A stretch of DNA of 17,621 nucleotides from CAYNJF01 sp964351745 (lineage in GTDB: Bacteria; Pseudomonadota; Gammaproteobacteria; Berkiellales; Berkiellaceae). Positions 8,532-16,044 of this stretch are shown here, piece after piece. The stretch is taken from positions 1 through 17,621 of the forward strand of contig CAYGPI010000060.1 of NCBI GenBank assembly GCA_964351745.1, given 5' to 3'. The first letter of the stretch is position 1, and every line of letters starts with the position of its first letter. The position numbers and the translations under genes were made by a program. Below the pieces are notes generated by a model, which saw nothing but the letters and a program-made list of their open reading frames with translations, ran no database searches and was not told the DNA's origin.

Positions 8532-8636
8532 CTAAGTAATCTTTATCGGTTCCTTAAATGACACACCCCAAGCAGACATGATGATTGAAAAGTAAAGCAC
8601 AACGAATATAAAAAGGGACTCACCTAATTTTTTCAT
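8532..8636 (-). CDS. 34-residue hydrophobic small ORF, possible detached N-terminus of the methyltransferase
   Basis: Starts ATG at 8636 (MKKLGESLFIFVVLYFSIIM) and ends in TAG at 8532-8534. It has two lysines, a 14-residue hydrophobic core and a short tail (SAWGVSFKEPIKIT): the look of a signal peptide, membrane anchor or small membrane protein. It overlaps the open upstream extension of the methyltransferase frame by about 20 bp, and a one-base shift would join the two into a membrane-anchored methyltransferase. No convincing Shine-Dalgarno precedes it, so it may also be chance. Confidence 0.35.
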   Translation of the reverse strand: MKKLGESLFIFVVLYFSIIMSAWGVSFKEPIKIT

Positions 8637-8841
8637 AATATTGACAACAAGATCTTCGTATAATTAAAAGTAGAGTCTACCCTACTGAATGTAAACTTGA
8701 CAAACTTGGCTTGATTAAAAATTAGCTCAAGGTGAACCTCGGCTCTAAAGTAGCTGTCTTTCCTTTAGCTCTTTCTGCATACTGGCGCCAGATTTATAGC
8801 TTTGGATTATTGTCAACTCTAATTGAGCAGGAAGCTTTATC

Positions 8842-8863
8842 CCATTGAATTGGTTTTCAATGG
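8842..8863. repeat. Inverted repeat (8-bp stem)
   Basis: CCATTGAA (8842-8849) and TTCAATGG (8856-8863) form a perfect stem with a 6-nt loop. It abuts the larger palindrome at 8863. Neither strand shows a T-tract next to it. Confidence 0.6.
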
Positions 8864-8897
8864 CTTAACTAATGCGTATGATACACATCAGTTAAGC
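8863..8897. repeat. 35-bp near-perfect palindrome
   Basis: GCTTAACT (8863-8870) mirrors AGTTAAGC (8890-8897). The inner part continues ATG/CAT and GTAT/ATAC around a single central G at 8880, with only two mismatched pairs (8871/8889 and 8875/8885). It lies 46 bp beyond the stop of the DUF2157-like gene. It could be a transcript-end structure, a protein-binding dyad or a recombination site; no T-tract follows on either strand. Confidence 0.65.
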
Positions 8898-8943
8898 AAA
8901 GGAAAAATCAAGTCGTTTTAGTATACACAATTTAGTGAAAACA

Positions 8944-9873
8944 CTAATTCGACTTAATATACTTCTGGTTAATCTTAACCCCTAAAGCACTTAAACCAAA
9001 CAACAAAAGCCCCAAAGCAATTAAAGCAATAGACAACCCCACTGAATCGACAAAATGCTCATATGCGGTGTAGCTCATATACGAGAATAAACTGACAATA
9101 CTGACAAAAAGTAAAGTTCTTGATTTAAACATGATACTTAAATAGACAAGCCCTATGTTGGCAGCGATGTAGATAATCTCGCCAAAAGACTTCTCAACTA
9201 GCTCAAATAGCCCATGTAAAAACATAAAACCACCAAAGAAATGCCACAATGGGGTTATCATTGAATATTTGGTTTGTTGAGCTATACAAGCAGTGACGAC
9301 AAGCCCTAGCCCTACAATTAAAACAATGATCTCATGATCAACCTTGAAATTCTCTAAAAATGATCCAAGAAAACAAGCACAACAAAACACAGCCACAAAG
9401 AGTAAAGCCGCACGTCTCAATGATAAAAATAAAAGTCCAAATTGAAGACCAACAGCACTAAAAACTAGCATGGCAGCATGCTCCCAATGACCTGAGGAAG
9501 AAAAGTACTCATCCAAAAATACGAATAGCCCCCCTATCTCTAACAGAGCACTGATTACAAATAAAGGGGTGATTAACTTTTCGTATCTACCATCATTTAG
9601 AATGAGTATCGCCATGACGAAGGCGACAAAACCACTCCCTAAGGTCGCAAGAACTCTTGTGATTGAGTTCATATTCTCCCATTCCATCCCAACAAAGACG
9701 CTAATCCCACATAAAACAAAAACGCTACCTAAATAGGCTAATAATTGAATCAGTAATGGAGAAGACTCTGAAGCTGGTTTCTCTTTGATGAAAGCCTGCA
9801 ACTCTGCTAAACTAATGCCATGTTGCTTCATTAAGCTCTGAACGTCTTGTAATGATTGCTTCTTGTCACTCAT
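8944..9873 (-). CDS. DUF2157-like polytopic membrane protein
   Basis: 309 residues from an ATG with AAGGA 7 nt upstream. A soluble ~40-residue N-terminal helix pair (MSDKKQSLQDVQSLMKQHGI, then LAELQAFIKE) precedes about nine membrane segments, among them LLAYLGSVFVLCGISVFVG, VLATLGSGFVAFVMAILIL, PLFVISALLEIGGLFVFL, IIVLIVGLGLVVTACIA and ALIALGLLLFGLSALG. A short charged N-terminus followed by the LGSVFVLCGIxVFVG first helix is typical of DUF2157 proteins, whose function is not established. Its start overlaps the end of the upstream membrane-anchored gene by 8 bp, so the two are translationally coupled. In many bacteria DUF2157 genes sit beside DUF4401/GDYXXLXY genes; the partner here does not show the GDYxxLxY motif. 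Confidence 0.8.
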   Translation of the reverse strand: MSDKKQSLQDVQSLMKQHGISLAELQAFIKEKPASESSPLLIQLLAYLGSVFVLCGISVFVGMEWENMNSITRVLATLGSGFVAFVMAILILNDGRYEKLITPLFVISALLEIGGLFVFLDEYFSSSGHWEHAAMLVFSAVGLQFGLLFLSLRRAALLFVAVFCCACFLGSFLENFKVDHEIIVLIVGLGLVVTACIAQQTKYSMITPLWHFFGGFMFLHGLFELVEKSFGEIIYIAANIGLVYLSIMFKSRTLLFVSIVSLFSYMSYTAYEHFVDSVGLSIALIALGLLLFGLSALGVKINQKYIKSN

Positions 9874-10441
9874 GATTGAGTCCTTTTGTCTCTATCCAAC
9901 CAATAAATTCGACTGATGATCTGTTTTGAAGAAAAACTAGCACATTTTTATCTTTAACAATCGTATGATGAACATGGCTATAACTTCGAAATGGGGCTAG
10001 CCAGCCGTGACGGCTGTATCGACGCTCATAAGCATATCCATCTGGTGCAACCTTTCCTGGTATGAAGCCTGAGATTTGAGAAGCCTCAACTCGCATTTTT
10101 TGTAAATGTTTAGTAGATGTCAATGGCTCCTTGACTTCGAACGCAAGTAAGTGGGCTGTTTTAGTGGACACATCGTATCGATACAGTTTCGGATCCTCGC
10201 GCGTTACAACTGGTTCATTAGGACCTCTTATACTGGTTGTCATAACCAGGTTACCATTTTCTTCAATGAGCCGTTTTGGCTCATAATGATTCTCCGGAAT
10301 GGAATAAATCAAATCATAGTGGGGTGGTGGCGACAGAGCCGCTGGGCTTTTGTGTGAGAGCCAAACAGCTCCGATCAGAAAAATAGGGAGAACGAGTGCT
10401 CCTATTAATGAATACTTGCGTATTTGCTCTTGTGTTGGCAT
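9866..10441 (-). CDS. Small membrane-anchored protein of unknown function
   Basis: 191 residues from the ATG at 10441 (MPTQEQIRKY), preceded by AAGGG at a 7-8-nt spacing. An upstream in-frame ATG at 10474 would add 11 residues but has its purine run only one base away. One membrane anchor (YSLIGALVLPIFLIGAVWL, about residues 10-28) is followed by an extracytoplasmic beta-rich domain with no recognised motif; it contains PPPHYDLIY, YERRYSRHGW and VLVFLQNRSS. The position and coupling (8-bp overlap with the DUF2157-like gene) suggest the two proteins form a membrane complex, as accessory subunits of DUF2157 systems often do (inference). It lies 90 bp after the kinase gene with no terminator visible between, so it is probably in the same transcript. 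Confidence 0.65.
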   Translation of the reverse strand: MPTQEQIRKYSLIGALVLPIFLIGAVWLSHKSPAALSPPPHYDLIYSIPENHYEPKRLIEENGNLVMTTSIRGPNEPVVTREDPKLYRYDVSTKTAHLLAFEVKEPLTSTKHLQKMRVEASQISGFIPGKVAPDGYAYERRYSRHGWLAPFRSYSHVHHTIVKDKNVLVFLQNRSSVEFIGWIETKGLNHE

Positions 10442-10530
10442 GCAGTAACCCTTGTAAATAAAAACAGCATTCATACTCTTTTTGAAAACATGATGACAAC
10501 AATGCTACTAGATATATTCCTTCTTTGAGT

Positions 10531-11778
10531 TTAGTTCCATTTCAACATTCTTGGTGGCGCTAAAATCTCTTCGCCGCCAGGTACTTTGAATTGAGCAAGG
10601 GCTTGGATCGGCGTTAATCTATCTTGTCGTCGATTTCTTAACAAACTATAAAGTATCGGGTGACTCTGCTCTAAGATGTCTTTGTTTTTAGGTTTAATTT
10701 GGTCCTCTAAATCATATAGCTCAAGCCCTAACTGCCCAAGTGCCCATGAGTCATTTTTAAAATGAGGCTTATCGACATGTCTACTTAACTGCTTATAGAT
10801 AGGCAACTTATGCAATAACCAAGTTAACGATTTTTTATCTTTAGTTTGAAATTTATAATCAAAATGACTTTGATTATGTAGCATATGCCGTAAAAGTTCA
10901 GGAGAAGCACAGCCTTGCGTTGCTGTAGGCTTCCCTTCCCCCTTGTGTTGCTGCATAAAGCCAAAATCGATGATCTTGGCTCTCACCTTCCCATCAGACT
11001 CTTGCATCATTAAGATGTTTTCTAGTTTTAGATCCTGATGCACGTAACCTTGACGATGAAGATGAGCAACCCCCTTTAAAATGTCATTAAATATCTTTTT
11101 TCGATCTTTTAAACTTAGGTCTGGATGATCATTTAGATATTGCCCTAAGTTAGAAATCGCCAAAGGTGAAAATAGGGTCACTTGCACCTGGGCATCTTGA
11201 TTTCCTGACTGATGAAAAAACAACTTCCCCTTATGGGACAGGACGACAAATCGACTATCAAAGTTTTTAGTTAAGTTAATTTCTTGCGTTATTTCATCTT
11301 GAACAGACTTTAAGCTGCCTTTAATCGTAGCTGCTGCAACGGCAAAAGGCTGTTGCAAATCAATTCTATAAGCTTTAAAAACTTTTTTAAAGGAGCCTGA
11401 GCCTAACGATTCGCCTTTAGAGCGGCGCCCATTTTTTAAATACCCATCTGGTTGAAGATATAAAGCATATTCTCCATCCTTTGCTCGACAAAGCTGGCAA
11501 TCTCTAAATAGCTTACCTCTTGTCTTCTCAAAACGTATAGCTTCACCTGGGGGCAAGGATTCAAATTGATGTGGATTCTTGTTTATTTGCTCTGAAATAA
11601 AATGATATATTTCCTTAAGATTTTCTAGTGTAACCACATGCTTTATAGTCTCAGGCACTTGATGAGGTGAGGCCGCCGTAGCTAGTCTACGCTCGAAAGC
11701 AGAAAACTGGGATTGCCATAAATTACTTTTTATCAAGGCCACACACTGCGAAGCCTTTTCCCTAAAAAAATCTAACAC
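10531..11778 (-). CDS. Eukaryotic-like Ser/Thr protein kinase with WNK-like active-site layout
   Basis: 415 residues from a GTG at 11778 with GAGG 5 nt upstream; no ATG exists in the N-terminal part. Residues 1-120 are a unique domain containing RDCQLCRAKDG. The kinase domain runs from about 120 to 400: glycine loop LGSGSFKKV (125-133), a probable alpha-C Glu166, catalytic loop H247-Q-D249-L-K251-L-E-N254, D271-F-G, an APE-like SPEL, and NDSWALGQLG for subdomain IX. The usual beta-3 VAIK lysine is absent: the aligned stretch FAVA (145-148) ends in Ala148, while Lys131 in SFKKV falls where WNK kinases carry their displaced catalytic lysine. HQD instead of HRD makes it a non-RD kinase, so activation-loop phosphorylation may not be needed. 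No signal peptide or membrane segment. Likely a regulator of its own cell or a translocated effector; substrate unknown. Confidence 0.88.
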   Translation of the reverse strand: MLDFFREKASQCVALIKSNLWQSQFSAFERRLATAASPHQVPETIKHVVTLENLKEIYHFISEQINKNPHQFESLPPGEAIRFEKTRGKLFRDCQLCRAKDGEYALYLQPDGYLKNGRRSKGESLGSGSFKKVFKAYRIDLQQPFAVAAATIKGSLKSVQDEITQEINLTKNFDSRFVVLSHKGKLFFHQSGNQDAQVQVTLFSPLAISNLGQYLNDHPDLSLKDRKKIFNDILKGVAHLHRQGYVHQDLKLENILMMQESDGKVRAKIIDFGFMQQHKGEGKPTATQGCASPELLRHMLHNQSHFDYKFQTKDKKSLTWLLHKLPIYKQLSRHVDKPHFKNDSWALGQLGLELYDLEDQIKPKNKDILEQSHPILYSLLRNRRQDRLTPIQALAQFKVPGGEEILAPPRMLKWN

Positions 11779-11822
11779 CTAAACCTCGAAAGTTAACTGG
11801 TCAACTAAAAAAACAAGTGCAT

Positions 11823-11831
11823 ATTATACCA
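11823..11831 (-). promoter_or_regulatory. Extended -10 promoter of the kinase operon
   Basis: On the - strand TGGTATAAT is a perfect TGnTATAAT extended -10 element. No good -35 lies 16-18 bp upstream, as expected for extended -10 promoters. Transcription would start near 11816, giving a leader of about 38 nt before the GTG at 11778. Confidence 0.7.
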
Positions 11832-11860
11832 AAAAAGAGCACCCAAAAAACATGAGCACA

Positions 11861-11884
11861 AAAAAAGAGGGCTTTGCCCTCTTT
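11861..11884 (-). terminator. Rho-independent terminator of the composite protease gene
   Basis: On the - strand AAAGAGGGC and GCCCTCTTT (11884-11876 and 11872-11864) form a 9-bp stem with a 3-nt loop, running directly into a T-tract. It lies 23 bp after the stop of the 1225-residue protein. The + strand also ends with CTTT but lacks a long T run. Confidence 0.9.
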
Positions 11885-11907
11885 ACATGAAGTCAAACTT
11901 GGCTCCT

Positions 11908-14900
11908 CTATGCCCTTTTTCTTAGTCTGGCACTTCGACGTGGTGCTGATGACGTTGATGCTTCCTCTGCAGTAGATTCAGAATCACTATCATATTCAGT
12001 CTCAGAGGCGCTGCATTCAGAATCAAAGCTTTCATCTTCAGATGATGAGCCACTATCTTGTGGTCCAACTGCAGCACCATAACGGCGCTCCATATCTAGA
12101 ATACGATTTTGGAAAGTACGCAGTCCATCACGACCATCACCAGCACCGCCTTTACCTGCGCTAAAAGCGACAATAGGAGCCCCCGGCTCAACATTGAAGG
12201 CGTCTCTGACAACAAAACCATCTTCGTAATCGTATTCATCTTCATCATTTTGGGCATACTGCTCATGATCTGACAAGGAAGCAAGACTTTCTTCTTCACC
12301 TTCAGAATCAGAACTTTCTTCAGCTTTGCCATCAAGCATGGCCATTAATCTAGCCATTTGCTCTTGAAGCGCTTTGACTTCGCTCCTAGCATCCATTTTA
12401 CCTTTTTTAGCTTTTCCTTTACCTGAGCGCTTAACAGGTTCGACCTCCTCAGCTTCTGAAACTTTTCGCAAATCAGTCAACAAGTCGTCTGAACAAGTTT
12501 TCTCGACTCTATACCGTTTCAATAATGCTTGATTCTCAGGACCTGATAAATTCTTAACAGCCAATAATTCACCACTACTTACTTCAATGCTATGGAACTC
12601 TTTAGGATTTGATTCCATGGCCTTAACCACATCTTTAATATGATTAATTTCTTGACCGTTAATTTTCTTCACAACATTATTTTCAAAGAAGTCATAACCT
12701 TTTGTATATTCTGAATCAAAAATACGGTTGATGATGACCAATTGCTGATCCGGCTTAGTTTTGGGAACATCATTAATATACCCATATTGTGGAATCACCA
12801 TTTCTCTAATTTGACGACCATGAGGGGTCATTAAATAGTTGGCTGTTAACGGTTGAAATAAAATACCTGAAGCCGTGTAATAGGTAGGCGACTTCTCAAA
12901 CTCATAACTTTCAATCATTTTTGTTTCAGCTGCCCTGAATTTTAAAGTCACATCAATGTCTAATATCTCACTCTTATCAGAGACTGGATCCGTTCTCAAA
13001 ACCTTTAAATGTGCTTTCTCTCCCATTTGCCTTCTTTGAAACAAATAACTTAGATCGATGCGGCTGCCTACATCCGGAATATTAGCCTTCCCATCATTTG
13101 AAATTTTTATGCCGTCAACTTCCAGTAAGATATCCCCTTCTTTGACTTGACCAAAAGCTTCTGACAAGTTATCAACTCGTGTCACTCGAACACCCGATTG
13201 AGCTTTGGTCATACTCAAACTTCTTCTCAAATCTGGATTATCTAACGTTTGAAAAGCAAAATTTAAACTTGGGAACCCTTGATATGGCCCTGGGCTAAAA
13301 TAATCATCAAGAAAATGTTGAATAACTGGCATCGGAATAATATACCCTAACCCATCACCATCACCAATCCCTTGGAAAGCAATACCAACGACCTTATCAC
13401 CACTAAAAACTGGTCCACCACTGTTCCCTGGATTGATAGCTGAGTCGGTTTGAGCTTGTAGATTTGTCTCTCCACCTTCAACATATTCATCCACTTGAAT
13501 TCTTGAAATAATCCCCTTCGTCGTTGAAAGCTCTTCACCGCCCATAGGGAAACCAACCACTCGAACTCTTTGCTCAACATTCACCATGTCCCCAAATTGG
13601 ATAGGCACTGTTTTAGCAATAAATTCTGGATCTGTGACTTCTAACAAAGCAATATCTGACTGATAACTCACCTTAACTGGTTTAGCCGTATATCGGATGT
13701 CATCATTAGCAAGTCTTACCTGCAAGAATGCACTACTTTCAACAACGTGTGCGTTGGTAAGTAAATAGTGCTTTCCATTTCTTTCATAAACAAACCCTGA
13801 GCCTGTACAGGAATTTGGCTCTGTCCCTTTCCACGGCGCTTGATAATCTTCATCTTGGAATGTGGAATATATTTGGACCACAGACGATTCTGAGCGATGC
13901 GCCGTTGGCATGGCTCTCGTCGATTTAACTGAAGATGACTTCGCTTCTTCAACTTCTGAATCACTTGACTCCTCAGATTCATACCCCATATCAATGGTGC
14001 TCTCTGAACTATCTGATAAAACACTATCAACAAACATCACTTTTTTATTAGATTTTGGTTTGTCTTTTGATTTTGGCATCACAGGCTCCTTGGTACTTTT
14101 ATTCTCATGTTCAACGTTATCTTTCACCAATTTTTTTGTAGAAGAAGGATAATCAGCAAGAATACCCTCTTTTCGTTTGACGCCATCATCAACAGCCACC
14201 AAGACGCTGGTTGAGTCCTCATCTTGAAGAAGCTTATGAGCCACAAGCGTAGTTTGCATGATGTCTGTGGTTTTATGATAGTTAGGATTGGCTGCGAAAG
14301 GATTGAGATCTTGTTTTAAAACAACTGTCTGATTATTTTCTTTTAAAGTTCCTTCAATGTATCCTCTTTTGATTAAATCAGTGTCTAACAACATATCGTA
14401 TTTGACATCTAACGTTAGCTTAGAGTCAGGTCGGTGCAACGCATGCCATCGAAGGGCTCTTTCGGTCACCATCATTTTGGTATTTAACCACTTGGGAGCA
14501 GATCCCAAATTACTACTTTGTTGTGGATCATCGCTTAAAGGGGTAAGACCAAAACCAATCGCATGCAGCCACTCAGGTCGAGGCTGTGTTTTAGGTGAGC
14601 CACCACGATAATGAGGCCTGGCTGCTATCGACTTTTCAAAGAGAACTCGCATACTTGGCGAAAGCTCTTCTTTGTATTCATCATAAAAGTGCTCATAAGC
14701 ATCAATGGCAGAACGTTTCATCACACCGTTTTGATCCGGCTTGCGTTTCATCTCAGAGCGAACGGGCACATCCGCATGAACAATATCAACCGTTGAGCCT
14801 TTCGTAATTGGCACTATTTCTTCTAATTCAGCCTCTAAATCCGCACGCTCTTGGTCGGTTAAATCATTTCTAAAAAGGTCAGGTTGCGCTGAGTCATCAC

Positions 14901-15585
14901 TCCCCCACCATACTTTACCTTTCCATAGATGAGAAGCCTCTGGAGAGAAAAAGAATAATCGATTTTGTGCATAGGCTTCTCCAACATTGGTCCCAATCTG
15001 TATTGATCGCTTGGAGACCATTTTTGTTCCATCTGGCGCGATAGCTGTGGCTCTTAAAGCACCAAACTGCTCTACAAGCTTAATATCCTTTAAAGCAATA
15101 ACTTCTGAAACATCTACGTTATCTGCTCCAGGTGCTGTAAATTGCCTAGCAACCATCTGACCTTCTTCGTTTTGACCTATGAGCGCATGTCCAACTTTGG
15201 CGCTAGGATACAAAAATCGATGATATTCATCTTCGCATAATTCAGTCTGATCTTCTCCGTCAAACATTTTTTCAACAAGGACAGCTTCCTTTTTCTCTTG
15301 TTTTTTTGTGGCACTTTGGCCACTGGGTAAATGCTTAGCTTTTGGTTTTACCTCCATAGCTTCTAACCCATCGTCTGCTGACCAATCATCGTCGTCAAAC
15401 AGATAGTCTTCAGCTCGAATAGGCTTTTGGTGTTTGTCGGATTTTGATTTTTTCTTGGAAGATTTGATCAGACTTGGCAATCTATCATCATGGCTATCTT
15501 GACCATCAGTCCTGGATGAATAGCTAGGACTGCCTGTTTCTCCATGCTTAGCTTTTTTTTCAGAGTGTGTATCATTTTTTGGCAT
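11908..15585 (-). CDS. Composite Deg9-type Ser protease with nuclease-like segment and nuclear-type tail; candidate effector
   Basis: 1225 residues from the ATG at 15585, chosen for its strong GGAGG 8 nt upstream; the ATG at 15636 adds 17 residues with no ribosome site. Order: basic/acidic N-terminus (KKKSKSDKH, DDDDW; 1-90); an unknown domain (~110-460) containing EWLHAIGFGL (His341) and NLGSAPKWLNTKM (Asn359, Asn368), resembling His-Me-finger nucleases; a Ser/Asp/Glu-rich linker; a trypsin-fold protease with His613 (LLTNAHVV), Asp644 (SDIALLEV) and Ser722 (GNSGGP); PDZ1 (~795-880); a second PDZ-like region (~945-1035); a coiled coil (~1063-1090); acidic Ser-rich tracts; and the C-terminus RRSARLRKRA. 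The protease core, including GFPMGGEELSTTKGIISRI, resembles plant/eukaryotic Deg9-type proteases rather than periplasmic DegP. No Sec signal is present, so it is cytosolic or exported by a dedicated system. Divergent from a shorter paralogue. Protease fold is near certain; effector role is inferred. Confidence 0.88.
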   Translation of the reverse strand: MPKNDTHSEKKAKHGETGSPSYSSRTDGQDSHDDRLPSLIKSSKKKSKSDKHQKPIRAEDYLFDDDDWSADDGLEAMEVKPKAKHLPSGQSATKKQEKKEAVLVEKMFDGEDQTELCEDEYHRFLYPSAKVGHALIGQNEEGQMVARQFTAPGADNVDVSEVIALKDIKLVEQFGALRATAIAPDGTKMVSKRSIQIGTNVGEAYAQNRLFFFSPEASHLWKGKVWWGSDDSAQPDLFRNDLTDQERADLEAELEEIVPITKGSTVDIVHADVPVRSEMKRKPDQNGVMKRSAIDAYEHFYDEYKEELSPSMRVLFEKSIAARPHYRGGSPKTQPRPEWLHAIGFGLTPLSDDPQQSSNLGSAPKWLNTKMMVTERALRWHALHRPDSKLTLDVKYDMLLDTDLIKRGYIEGTLKENNQTVVLKQDLNPFAANPNYHKTTDIMQTTLVAHKLLQDEDSTSVLVAVDDGVKRKEGILADYPSSTKKLVKDNVEHENKSTKEPVMPKSKDKPKSNKKVMFVDSVLSDSSESTIDMGYESEESSDSEVEEAKSSSVKSTRAMPTAHRSESSVVQIYSTFQDEDYQAPWKGTEPNSCTGSGFVYERNGKHYLLTNAHVVESSAFLQVRLANDDIRYTAKPVKVSYQSDIALLEVTDPEFIAKTVPIQFGDMVNVEQRVRVVGFPMGGEELSTTKGIISRIQVDEYVEGGETNLQAQTDSAINPGNSGGPVFSGDKVVGIAFQGIGDGDGLGYIIPMPVIQHFLDDYFSPGPYQGFPSLNFAFQTLDNPDLRRSLSMTKAQSGVRVTRVDNLSEAFGQVKEGDILLEVDGIKISNDGKANIPDVGSRIDLSYLFQRRQMGEKAHLKVLRTDPVSDKSEILDIDVTLKFRAAETKMIESYEFEKSPTYYTASGILFQPLTANYLMTPHGRQIREMVIPQYGYINDVPKTKPDQQLVIINRIFDSEYTKGYDFFENNVVKKINGQEINHIKDVVKAMESNPKEFHSIEVSSGELLAVKNLSGPENQALLKRYRVEKTCSDDLLTDLRKVSEAEEVEPVKRSGKGKAKKGKMDARSEVKALQEQMARLMAMLDGKAEESSDSEGEEESLASLSDHEQYAQNDEDEYDYEDGFVVRDAFNVEPGAPIVAFSAGKGGAGDGRDGLRTFQNRILDMERRYGAAVGPQDSGSSSEDESFDSECSASETEYDSDSESTAEEASTSSAPRRSARLRKRA

Positions 15586-16044
15586 CAAATGTTTCCTCCA
15601 TGAAAACTTTCCTGAAAGTACTAGTATTAAGTACATGCGTTGTTTTTAATCTTTAAAAACAAGGGCTAAAGAAAGGTTTTTTATCCGGAGAAAAACCAAC
15701 CAACAAAAAACACAGTAATTACCAGCCTTTTTCACCCTATCAAGATCGAGTGTAACTAGTAAAAAAATTCGACACAACCCACGTAAAATTAATTTTATAG
15801 GTTGCTTTTTTTTTAGAAACGCGTAAATCTACAAGAACAGGTTAAGGAAAATCTGAAAAAAGGAACCTCGTGAAAAAACAAAAAAAATATTTCACAACTA
15901 ATTATCTCTTATCTTTCAAGACAATAGCTTTTGACTTTCAATCTAATCTCTTTAGCCTTATTGACTATTGTCTCTCAAAAGGTACTGACTCACATATTAC
16001 AAAAACAACAGCAAAACACTTACATTACAACAAGGAGAGTTCGC
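15586..16044. promoter_or_regulatory. Divergent regulatory region between the two Deg9-type protease genes
   Basis: 459 bp, AT-rich, expected to hold both promoters. Inverted repeats seen: ACTTTC/GAAAGT (15606-15619); a perfect 10-bp dyad TTGTTTTTAA/TTAAAAACAA (15640-15662); GGTTTTT/AAAAACC (15675-15697); and the 14-bp palindrome TAAAATTAATTTTA (15784-15797). No consensus -35/-10 pair is clear. A possible small ORF begins at 15870. Confidence 0.55.
15640..15662. repeat. 10-bp perfect dyad, operator-like
   Basis: TTGTTTTTAA (15640-15649) and TTAAAAACAA (15653-15662) are perfect inverted copies separated by TCT. The dyad lies 55-77 bp upstream of the composite protease start, where a promoter would be expected, so a dimeric regulator site is plausible. 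Confidence 0.55.

Larger units (their letters stand above)
8637..8943. other. Intergenic spacer without a convincing gene
   Basis: About 307 bp. A 41-codon open stretch without a usable start lies on the - strand near 8735-8860 (contains QSYKSGASMQKELKERQ), and an ORF of similar size lies on the + strand. Neither has a ribosome site, and either could be a gene remnant. TTGACA boxes occur at 8641 and 8697 (+) without well-spaced -10 partners. The right end holds two adjacent inverted repeats, listed separately. Confidence 0.5.

Noticed and set aside
8641..8664. TTGACA and TATAAT as a sigma-70 promoter
   Set aside because: Both hexamers are consensus but only 12 bp apart, too short for a normal promoter.
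12096..14807. Several 60-105-codon frames overlapping the composite protease on both strands
   Set aside because: Out-of-phase with a continuous, motif-rich coding sequence; no independent start signals.
15586..15636. ATG at 15636 as start of the composite protease
   Set aside because: No Shine-Dalgarno; it lies among promoter-type dyads, while the ATG at 15585 has a strong GGAGG.
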